Shown here: piece by piece, positions 1-5,672 of the stretch
Numbering within the stretch: position 1 is the stretch's first letter
How the letters are laid out: every line of letters starts with the position of its first letter
DNA from: Clostridiales bacterium
GTDB taxonomy: Bacteria > Bacillota > Clostridia > Peptostreptococcales > Anaerovoracaceae
Direction of reading: 5' to 3'
Length of the DNA: 5,672 nucleotides
NCBI GenBank assembly: GCA_012799165.1
Contig: JAAZLU010000006.1
Coordinates: 1-5,672 of the forward strand
Translations under genes and position numbers: made by a program
Notes under the pieces: generated by a model
What the model was told of the DNA's origin: nothing
What the model saw: only the letters and a program-made list of their open reading frames with translations
Database searches by the model: none

Positions 1-1171
1 CGGCCTTTCCCAGAACATCTTCGAGGAATACCACCCTGCCGCTCCTCGTCGACATGGTGCCTTCCTCGAGGCTCACCATACCGAAAGGCACGTGAACGCA
101 ATCTTGCGCCCATTCGTAGCCCATCAGTTCCAAAATCTTAATCCACTGCTTAAAATGCAGAATCTGCTGAGAGCCAACGACATAAATATTTTTATGAAAA
201 CCATACTTTTCCTTCCTATAGACTGCCGCAGCAAGATCTCGGGTAATGTACAGAGAAGAGCCGTCGCTCTTGGTTACGAGTGCAGGCGTTAAACCATAGG
301 GCTCAAGATCTACGATCTCCGCCCCTCTCGATGTCTCGAGCAGTCCCTTCTCCTTCAGCTCCGCAAGAATCTGCGGCATCTTGTCGGAATAGAAGGACTC
401 TCCGTCGTAGGAATCGAAGCTTATACCGAGCATCTCGTATACTCTGCTGAATTCCTTAAGGGATTCGCTCCTGAACCACTTCCAGAGCTCCAGCTCCTCC
501 GGCTCGCCCTTTTCGAGGCGCGCAAAGGCTTCCCTCGCCGCATCTTCGAGAGAGGGATCCTCCTCCGCCTCCTCGTGGAAACGGACATAGTAGCCTAAAA
601 GAGTCTGTATCGGTTCCCTCTCCACATCCTCTTTATTTCCCCACTTGCGGTAAGCTGTTATCATCTTCCCGAACTGTGTTCCGTAATCTCCGAGATGGTT
701 GATCCTCACCACATTAAAGCCCAGAGCTTTGTATATCTTATAAAGAGAGTTCCCTATTACAGTGCTCCTGATATGCCCTATATGGAAGGGTTTTGCGATA
801 TTGGGCGAGCTGTATTCGACTATGACGGTCCTTCCGGCGCCCTTGCCGCTTCCTCCGAAGTTTTCCCCCTCTTTCATAACAGCATCGAGTGTGAGCCGTG
901 CGAAAGCCTCCTTATCGAGGAACATATTCACATAAGCATTTACACTCTCCACCTTTTCGAAGATCTTGGCACTCCCCACGGCCTCGGCTATGTCGGCCGC
1001 GATTAGAGCTGGAGACTTACGCAGCTCCTTGGCAAACCTGAAGCAAGGCAACGCGTAGTCTCCCAGACTACTGTCCTGTGGAATCTCTATCATATTCTCA
1101 ATCTCATCTACCGTAAGGCTTTGAATCTTTTCCTGAAGCAACTCTGCAATCTTGCTCTTAACATTCTTCAT
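1..1171 (-). CDS. argS: Arginyl-tRNA synthetase, 5' part (C-terminus off the left edge)
   Basis: Class I synthetase that attaches arginine to tRNA-Arg in the cytoplasm. I translated the minus frame from the ATG at 1169-1171 and found it open without a stop to the window edge, giving 390 residues; the family is about 560, so the anticodon-binding DALR domain is missing here. Residues 1-85 form the ArgRS-specific N-terminal domain (MKNVKSKIAELLQEKI, then SLGDYALPCFRFAKELRKSP). The catalytic fold follows: VEYSSPNIAKPFHIGHIRST holds the HIGH signature at 130-133 and the conserved upstream Lys127; INHLGDYGTQFGKMI comes next. The second signature is MSTRSG at 373-378 in place of KMSKS, as expected for the position, but without the lysines often seen in MSTRKG-type enzymes. 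The start is supported by the family-typical N-terminus. A GGAG lies 11 bases upstream inside the end of mutS2, suggesting translational coupling. It is the last visible gene of the cluster. Confidence 0.97.
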   Translation of the reverse strand, partial: MKNVKSKIAELLQEKIQSLTVDEIENMIEIPQDSSLGDYALPCFRFAKELRKSPALIAADIAEAVGSAKIFEKVESVNAYVNMFLDKEAFARLTLDAVMKEGENFGGSGKGAGRTVIVEYSSPNIAKPFHIGHIRSTVIGNSLYKIYKALGFNVVRINHLGDYGTQFGKMITAYRKWGNKEDVEREPIQTLLGYYVRFHEEAEEDPSLEDAAREAFARLEKGEPEELELWKWFRSESLKEFSRVYEMLGISFDSYDGESFYSDKMPQILAELKEKGLLETSRGAEIVDLEPYGLTPALVTKSDGSSLYITRDLAAAVYRKEKYGFHKNIYVVGSQQILHFKQWIKILELMGYEWAQDCVHVPFGMVSLEEGTMSTRSGRVVFLEDVLGKA

Positions 1172-1173
1172 AT

Positions 1174-3552
1174 CTATTTCAGCTCCACGACGGTAACGCC
1201 GTCGCCTCCCTCCTTGTAATCTCCAGTTCTGAAAGTTTTAACATGCTTGTGGCGCTTAAACATCTTCTGTAGTCCGCTGCGAAGTATACCCTCGCCCCTT
1301 CCGTGTACTATCGTGACGCTCGCGAGGCCCGCTATAGCTGCATCGTCGAGGTACTTGTCGACTATCAGCTTGGCATCCTCCAAAGTCTTTCCTATAACAT
1401 TGCAGGACATGGACACGCTCATCGATTTGTCCATATACATGCGCGAATACATGGCCTTGCGGCGCTCCTTCTCAGTAACATTCTCCTGTACCAAGCTCAC
1501 ATCCCGCAGGTTTACATTGAGCCTTATGCTCCCGGCCTGAACCATAAAATCTCCCTTATCGTCCGGCAGACTCAGAACCGTTGCCTTGCTGCCGATGGCA
1601 ATCAGATTAACGCGCGTACCTTCCGTTATCTCATCGGCGTTCGGAGGCTCATGGTTTTCATCGGGCTGCGCTGCGGCCGGCGCATAATCCTTGCGCTTTT
1701 CACCTATCAGCCTCTTGCCCTCATCGATGCGCCTGTTTATCTCGCTTCTCGCCTCGGCATGCTCCACTGCCTCGTCAACCTGTTTTCTTATCTCGTTTAT
1801 GAGTTCTCTGGCCTCATCGAGAATCTCTCTGGCCTCCTGCTTCGCCTCCTCGATAATGCTCTCTCTGCGCTCGTTTATCCTCTCTTCGCGCTTAACTATC
1901 GATTCGTGCGCCTTCTGCGAAAGTTCGCGCAGGCGCTCCGCCTCGCGGCGCTCCTTCTCAGCTATGCTCTTTTCGCTCTCTATCGATTGTATTACATCCT
2001 CAAATGCAATATCGCCCCTCTCCAGCAAGCGTGAAGCCTCCCCTATTATCTCCTCCGAAAGGCCGAGTTTTCTTGAAATCTCAAAGGCATTGGACTTCCC
2101 GGGAATACCGGTTACGAGCCTGAATGTGGGGGAAAGCGTCTCCACATCGAACTGCATGGAAGCATTCTCGACACCGTCGGTAGATATAGCGTACTTCTTG
2201 AGCTCCGTGTAATGAGTGGTCGCCATCGTGAGCGCGCCCGTGCGCCTAAGATTATCGAGTATCGCCATCGCAAGCGCGGCGCCTTCGGTGGGATCGGTTC
2301 CGGCTCCCAACTCGTCCAGTAAGACCAGACAGTCCTCCTTTGCGCGCCTCGTAATCTGCACGATATTCCTCATATGCGAGCTGAAGGTCGATAGGCTCTG
2401 CTCTATGCTCTGCTCGTCCCCGATATCCGCAAATATATCGGAAAACACCGGCATGCAGCTTCCGTCCGCAGCAGGAATAAAGAGTCCGGACTGTACCATC
2501 AGGCAAAGCAGCCCAACCGTCTTGAGGGTCACGGTCTTTCCGCCCGTGTTCGGGCCCGTTATCACCAAAGTATCGTAGTCTCTGCCTATCTCGACATCGA
2601 CAGGCACTACCTTTTTAGGATCTATAAGCGGATGACGAGCCTTCATGAGCCTTATAAAACCTTCTTCCGCGACATCGGGCATGGAGGCGTTCATATCGCA
2701 GGCCAAGCGGCCCTTAGCAAACATATTGTCAAGCTTTAAAAGAATCTCCTGATTCGCGCGGATGGCGATTTCGTTTTCGCCGACCATCATAGAGAGTTCC
2801 TTTAAAATCCTTGCAATCTCCTGCTCTTCTGCAAGTTCGAGTTCCCGCAACTCGTTGTTCATCTTGACGATCGCCTGAGGCTCGATAAAGAGTGTGGCTC
2901 CCGAAGAGCTCTGGTCGTGAACTATCCCCGCAAGCCTCGTCTTGTGCTCGGCCTTCAGCGGTACGACGAAGCGCCCCTGACGCATTGTAACGATCGCATC
3001 CTGAAGGAAGGCGCGATTTTCCGCGGAGCTTACTATCTGCTGTATCTTAGACCTTATAGCTTCGTTTTGACGCAATATCGCACGTCTGATGCGGCGAAGC
3101 TCGGGACTCGCGTCGTCGGCAATCTCGTCTTCCGAGATTATGCACCTGTCGATTTCCCTTTCAAGATAAGCGAGAACCACTATCGACCCCGCCAAACCGT
3201 TGACAATCCTCAGATGCGCAAATTCAGCAGTATTGAGATATTCCTCGCTCCTTCTGGCCGAAGACAGATTGTATGATACCTGCAGAAGTTGGCCGGGACT
3301 GAGGCTCCCCTCCTTTGCCGCAAGATGCGCCAAGCCGGATATATCGTAAAAGCCCCCGAGGGGAGGCACACCTTTTTTTACGATTACTTCAAAGGCCTCT
3401 CCCGTAGCCGCAAGTTCATCTCTTATCCAATGTAACTTTGAAGAGGGTCTGAGTTTTTTCACAAAGTCCCTCGTGAGAGCCGAACAGCAACGCGCAGCCA
3501 GCATATCAATTATTCTAAAATACTCGAGTACCTGCAGGGCTTTTTCGTTCAT
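1174..3552 (-). CDS. mutS2: MutS2 ATPase/Smr protein (ribosome-collision and recombination factor)
   Basis: MutS paralogue lacking the mismatch-recognition domain. Family members act on branched DNA in some bacteria, and in Bacillus MutS2 detects and splits collided ribosomes. The 792 residues match the usual length of about 780-790. Order: core and lever helices at about 1-310; ABC-type ATPase at about 320-510 with Walker A GPNTGGKT at 333-340, an STFSSHM segment at 388-394, Walker B LVLLDE at 409-414 followed by LGAGTDPTEGAAL, and the switch histidine in TTH at 445-447; coiled-coil linker at about 515-620; a KOW-like segment at about 643-690; and a C-terminal Smr domain at about 711-792 with HGRGEG at 750-755. 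All ATPase motifs look intact. The Smr LDLRG motif is replaced by CNVIG at 717-721. The start is set by an AGGAG site 6 bases upstream, which overlaps the zapA stop, and by the typical MNEK-LxVLEY opening. argS starts 2 bases after the stop. Confidence 0.96.
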   Translation of the reverse strand: MNEKALQVLEYFRIIDMLAARCCSALTRDFVKKLRPSSKLHWIRDELAATGEAFEVIVKKGVPPLGGFYDISGLAHLAAKEGSLSPGQLLQVSYNLSSARRSEEYLNTAEFAHLRIVNGLAGSIVVLAYLEREIDRCIISEDEIADDASPELRRIRRAILRQNEAIRSKIQQIVSSAENRAFLQDAIVTMRQGRFVVPLKAEHKTRLAGIVHDQSSSGATLFIEPQAIVKMNNELRELELAEEQEIARILKELSMMVGENEIAIRANQEILLKLDNMFAKGRLACDMNASMPDVAEEGFIRLMKARHPLIDPKKVVPVDVEIGRDYDTLVITGPNTGGKTVTLKTVGLLCLMVQSGLFIPAADGSCMPVFSDIFADIGDEQSIEQSLSTFSSHMRNIVQITRRAKEDCLVLLDELGAGTDPTEGAALAMAILDNLRRTGALTMATTHYTELKKYAISTDGVENASMQFDVETLSPTFRLVTGIPGKSNAFEISRKLGLSEEIIGEASRLLERGDIAFEDVIQSIESEKSIAEKERREAERLRELSQKAHESIVKREERINERRESIIEEAKQEAREILDEARELINEIRKQVDEAVEHAEARSEINRRIDEGKRLIGEKRKDYAPAAAQPDENHEPPNADEITEGTRVNLIAIGSKATVLSLPDDKGDFMVQAGSIRLNVNLRDVSLVQENVTEKERRKAMYSRMYMDKSMSVSMSCNVIGKTLEDAKLIVDKYLDDAAIAGLASVTIVHGRGEGILRSGLQKMFKRHKHVKTFRTGDYKEGGDGVTVVELK
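1183..1186 (-). promoter_or_regulatory. Probable ribosome binding site of argS (GGAG) inside the mutS2 3' end
   Basis: The minus strand reads GGAGCTGAAATAGATATG. GGAG falls in the codons for the last mutS2 residues (VVELK) and lies 11 bases before the argS ATG, longer than the ideal 5-9. With only two bases between the mutS2 TAG and the argS ATG, argS translation probably depends on ribosomes arriving from mutS2. Confidence 0.5.
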
Positions 3553-3558
3553 TCCCCG

Positions 3559-3563
3559 CTCCT
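3559..3563 (-). promoter_or_regulatory. Ribosome binding site of mutS2 (AGGAG), overlapping the zapA stop
   Basis: The minus strand reads TAGGAGCGGGGAATG: the last two bases of the zapA TAG stop are the first two of an AGGAG site, with six bases to the mutS2 ATG. Such overlap fits reinitiation by ribosomes finishing zapA. It is the strongest Shine-Dalgarno match in the window. Confidence 0.8.
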
Positions 3564-4182
3564 ATCGGTTGAGCCTCTTTCTGAGCGCCTCCAGGTCATT
3601 CTTAAGATGGATGTTTTCCATCTGTATATCGAAGAAACTGCTCTCGATATCCCTGCACTTCTCCTCGAGTTCCCTGATCTCCCTCTGAGCAGCCTCCGGA
3701 GCCTCCTCCGCCATGCTCAGCTTAATCGTCAGCTCCTCGACCCTTGCGCGCAGGACCTCGTTGTGTCCCTCGACTTCCCGGAGCTGGTTACTCAAATATT
3801 CCATGCGCTCGTTCTTCTCCTCGAAGGTGCGGATATTCTCCTCCTGCTGGCGACGGCTACCCGCCATCTGCTCCTTGTACTGAGCAAGGCTGTCCTTGGC
3901 CTCCTCCCAGAGCAGAGAATAGCGATCGACTTCACTCTTGAATGAAGCCTCCGCCTCGCGCAGCTCTTCGATCTCCGCCTCCCTTTCGAAATACTCCGCT
4001 GCGATGTTCACCGCGGTGAGCACCGCCGCCGACGAGGCACTTCCTTTAAAACTTTCACCGATCTTATGCATTTTGCCGTCCACATAATCGGCGATCCTCA
4101 TTATCTGCTCTCTGGACTGCTCGCCCGAAATATTGTACTCCTGACCGTAAATCCGCACGGTCACCGTATTTCTGTTGCTCAT
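3562..4182 (-). CDS. zapA: ZapA-family cell division protein with long C-terminal coiled coil
   Basis: ZapA proteins bind FtsZ at midcell and cross-link its filaments to stabilise the Z ring. The 206-residue product opens with a ZapA domain at about residues 1-65: NTVTVRIYGQEYNISG forms the beta strands, REQIMRIADYVDGKMHKIG the first helix, and SSAAVLTAVNIAAEYFERE the start of the dimerising helix. From about residue 62 to the end the sequence is almost entirely charged and heptad-like (rich in Glu, Arg, Lys, Leu), predicting a long coiled coil. Typical ZapA is about 85-110 residues, so half of this protein is extension. There is no signal peptide or membrane segment. The ATG start is supported by an AAAGGA site 5 bases upstream and by the family-typical N-terminus. 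It lies 14 bases after pheT and 9 bases before mutS2, the usual Firmicutes neighbourhood for zapA. The ZapA assignment is strong for the N-terminal domain; the role of the tail is unknown. Confidence 0.9.
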   Translation of the reverse strand: MSNRNTVTVRIYGQEYNISGEQSREQIMRIADYVDGKMHKIGESFKGSASSAAVLTAVNIAAEYFEREAEIEELREAEASFKSEVDRYSLLWEEAKDSLAQYKEQMAGSRRQQEENIRTFEEKNERMEYLSNQLREVEGHNEVLRARVEELTIKLSMAEEAPEAAQREIRELEEKCRDIESSFFDIQMENIHLKNDLEALRKRLNR

Positions 4183-4187
4183 CTCAA

Positions 4188-4193
4188 TCCTTT
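4188..4193 (-). promoter_or_regulatory. Ribosome binding site of zapA (AAAGGA)
   Basis: On the minus strand the pheT stop TAG is followed by CGG, then AAAGGA, then five bases and the zapA ATG. The site lies wholly in the 14-base gap and fixes the zapA start. Confidence 0.75.
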
Positions 4194-4196
4194 CCG

Positions 4197-5672
4197 CTAC
4201 ATTTCGCGCAATACCGCGTTGTAAGCATCCTTAAGCGCAATAAGAACTTTTTGATTTATTTCGTTGACCTCAGCCTCCTTCAAGGTTCTCTCGGCAGACC
4301 TGTATGTGAGGGAGAACGCGACGCTCTTTGAGCCCTCCGGCACCGGCGCACCTCTATAGATATCGAAAAGTTTGACGCTCTCCAGCAATTCCCCGGCGTT
4401 CATCTTTATAGCCTTTTGAAGCTCTCCGACAGCGACATCCTCCGCAACTACCATAGAAAAATCCCTGGTCATAGCCGGATATTTGGGCAGAGGATCGTAG
4501 ACCATCTCCGTATCTGCAAGCTCGTACAGCATGTCTATATCGATCTCCGCCGCATAGACCTGCCTCTCTTCGAGATTGAAGTTTTCGCATACTGCAGGAT
4601 GAACCTGACCCAAAACTCCGGCAGCTTTTCCGCCCGTCAGAAGCTTCGCACAGCGGCCGGGATGGAATGTCGGATTATCGCTCTCCGCTTCGAATTCGAT
4701 ATCGTCGATGCCCAGAACATCCATCAGCTGCTCGATGCGACCCTTTAGGCTGAAGAAGTCCTCGCCCTCGCCGTAGAGAGCTATGCAGAGAGAATCCTTC
4801 TCCTCGGGAAGAACATCCTCAACAATGACATCGGCAAAGAATGTATTTCCGAGTTCAAAGCCTTTCGCCTCCGGATTGCTCCTGGCGTTGTTCAGCGACA
4901 GCAGCTCCAAGAGATTCGAAAGTATCGTTGTGCGCATGACGGAGGTCTCTTCTCCGAGCGGATTTATCAGCTTTACGAAACTTCTCTTGCGGCTTTCCTC
5001 AGGAATCCTAAGCTTGTCGCTCGCCTTCGGCGAGACGAAGCTGTATGTCTGAAATTCCGAGAGCCCCATGGATAAAAGCGCCTGCTTCGTAATGTTTCTT
5101 AAACTCTGCTTCCGCGAGATCGTGCTCAGATTATTGCCCTTGGGCAGGCGCATCGGTAGCTTATCGTAGCCGTATAGCCTTGCGACTTCCTCCGCGTAGT
5201 CCTCTTCTATCTCCAAGTCTCTTCGAATCGTCGGTGGGGTCACGCTTATTATATCGCCCTCATACGAGGCCTCCATCTCCAGCGAGCGAAGGTAAGAAAC
5301 CATCTCCTCCGCGGAAAGATCCGTACCGAGGAGCAAATTTATCCTCGAAACCCTAACATCGAGAGGCTTAGCCTCCTCCTTTACGGGGTACTCATCTACA
5401 TCGCCCGAAAGTACCGTACCCGCTCCGAGTATCTCTATGAGCCTGCAGACCCTGTCGCAGGCCTCTTTTGCAAGATTCGGGTCTATACCCTTTTCGAAGC
5501 GCGACGAGGCCTCGGTGCGAAGTCCCAAATCCTTGGAAGTCCTACGGACGCTGTCCGCCTGGAAGTTCGCCGACTCTATGAGCACTGTATTCGTGTCGTC
5601 CGCTATATCCGAATCCAGACCTCCCATAACACCCGCGATGGCGATTGCGCCCTCGGCATCTCTTATCGTCAG
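4197..5672 (-). CDS. pheT: Phenylalanyl-tRNA synthetase beta subunit, 3' part (N-terminus off the right edge)
   Basis: Beta subunit of the (alpha-beta)2 enzyme that charges tRNA-Phe in the cytoplasm; it carries the B3/B4 editing region and the tRNA-contacting C-terminus, while the alpha subunit (PheS) holds the active site. The frame is open to the window edge and gives 491 residues before a TAG stop; family members are about 790-800 residues, so roughly 300 are missing. Numbering from the first visible residue: residues 1-85 match the end of B3/B4, with the hallmark AIAGVMGG near 10-18 and a DLGLRTEASSRFEKGID segment near 48-64. A B5 domain lies at about 103-172, ending in the IRRDLEIEEDYAEEVARLYG stretch whose acidic residues are known in the family to bind magnesium. 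The catalytic-like core spans about 180-370, and a ferredoxin-fold anticodon-binding domain starts at DPLPKYPAMTRDFSM (about 393) and runs to the end. The Met at 5625-5627 is internal, not the start. pheS is expected just beyond the right edge. zapA follows after 14 bases. Confidence 0.97.
   Translation of the reverse strand: MTIRDAEGAIAIAGVMGGLDSDIADDTNTVLIESANFQADSVRRTSKDLGLRTEASSRFEKGIDPNLAKEACDRVCRLIEILGAGTVLSGDVDEYPVKEEAKPLDVRVSRINLLLGTDLSAEEMVSYLRSLEMEASYEGDIISVTPPTIRRDLEIEEDYAEEVARLYGYDKLPMRLPKGNNLSTISRKQSLRNITKQALLSMGLSEFQTYSFVSPKASDKLRIPEESRKRSFVKLINPLGEETSVMRTTILSNLLELLSLNNARSNPEAKGFELGNTFFADVIVEDVLPEEKDSLCIALYGEGEDFFSLKGRIEQLMDVLGIDDIEFEAESDNPTFHPGRCAKLLTGGKAAGVLGQVHPAVCENFNLEERQVYAAEIDIDMLYELADTEMVYDPLPKYPAMTRDFSMVVAEDVAVGELQKAIKMNAGELLESVKLFDIYRGAPVPEGSKSVAFSLTYRSAERTLKEAEVNEINQKVLIALKDAYNAVLREM

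Larger units (their letters stand above)
1..5672 (-). other. Probable single transcription unit pheT-zapA-mutS2-argS
   Basis: Four co-directional genes with gaps of 14, 9 and 2 bases leave no room for terminators or separate intergenic promoters. The promoter must lie beyond the right edge, probably upstream of pheS, unless one is hidden inside a coding region. A T-box leader or a pheM-like attenuator upstream of pheS is common in the phylum but cannot be seen here. Co-transcription is inferred from spacing only. Confidence 0.75.

Noticed and set aside
1800..1990. Repeated GAGG/GAGGCC-like motifs (CCTC on the plus strand) as a DNA repeat array
   Set aside because: They are irregularly spaced Glu and Ala codons of the coiled-coil linker, with no fixed unit length.
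1303..2034. 243-codon plus-strand open frame opposite mutS2 as a real gene
   Set aside because: It is the in-register complement of intact mutS2 codons, contains no recognisable domain, and its Leu/Arg/Ala/Tyr-rich composition is what reverse-complemented Glu, Ala, Arg and Ile codons give.
1691..2212. 173-codon plus-strand Ser/Leu-rich frame resembling a membrane or secreted protein
   Set aside because: It lies opposite the mutS2 coiled-coil linker. Its Ser/Leu runs are reverse-complemented Glu- and Arg-rich codons read out of register.
2252..2506. Minus-strand 84-codon frame inside mutS2
   Set aside because: It is an alternative frame overlapping the intact MutS2 ATPase domain, with no domain match and an Arg/Gly/Cys-rich frame-shadow composition.
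3553..3561. Terminator or promoter between zapA and mutS2
   Set aside because: The gap is nine bases and is taken up by the ribosome binding site and spacer; no hairpin or T-run fits.
4354..4590. Minus-strand 78-codon frame inside pheT
   Set aside because: It overlaps the conserved C-terminal domain of PheT in another frame, and its Arg/Gly-rich composition is typical of a shadow.
5625..5627. ATG at 5627 as the start of a shorter PheT
   Set aside because: The frame is open upstream to the edge and encodes conserved PheT sequence (…EGAIAIAGVMGG), so this Met is internal.

Overview
The window is a compact gene cluster with all genes on the minus strand. In transcription order (right to left) it reads pheT (3' part), zapA, mutS2, argS (5' part). 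Four protein genes fill it from edge to edge, and the gaps between them are only 14, 9 and 2 bases. The sequence shows no tRNA, rRNA, CRISPR array, mobile element, terminator or independent promoter, and no gene-free stretch longer than 14 bases.

The content points to an anaerobic Bacillota (Firmicutes) species of class Clostridia. A pheT-zapA-mutS2 order is typical of that phylum, MutS2 is of the Gram-positive type with KOW and Smr domains, the ArgRS has the clostridial 'MSTR' type second signature, and the ribosome binding sites are purine-rich AGGAG-like sites. Base composition looks roughly balanced, not strongly AT-rich, and AUA is used freely for Ile. A Eubacteriales family XIII-like lineage is possible, but this is inference at low confidence.

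Region by region: 4197-5672 encodes the C-terminal 491 residues of the phenylalanyl-tRNA synthetase beta subunit. 3562-4182 encodes a ZapA-family cell-division protein with an unusually long coiled-coil tail. 1174-3552 encodes a full-length 792-residue MutS2 ATPase. 1-1171 encodes the first 390 residues of arginyl-tRNA synthetase, which runs off the left edge.

Three of the four genes serve translation: two charge tRNAs, and MutS2 is known in Bacillus as a sensor and splitter of collided ribosomes. ZapA ties the cluster to FtsZ ring assembly. The tight spacing implies one mRNA and translational coupling, most clearly at mutS2/argS. I do not see a novel defence or mobile system. The points worth a second look are the degenerate LDLR motif of the MutS2 Smr domain, the long ZapA tail, the lysine-free second signature of ArgRS, and the placement of mutS2 between aminoacyl-tRNA synthetase genes.
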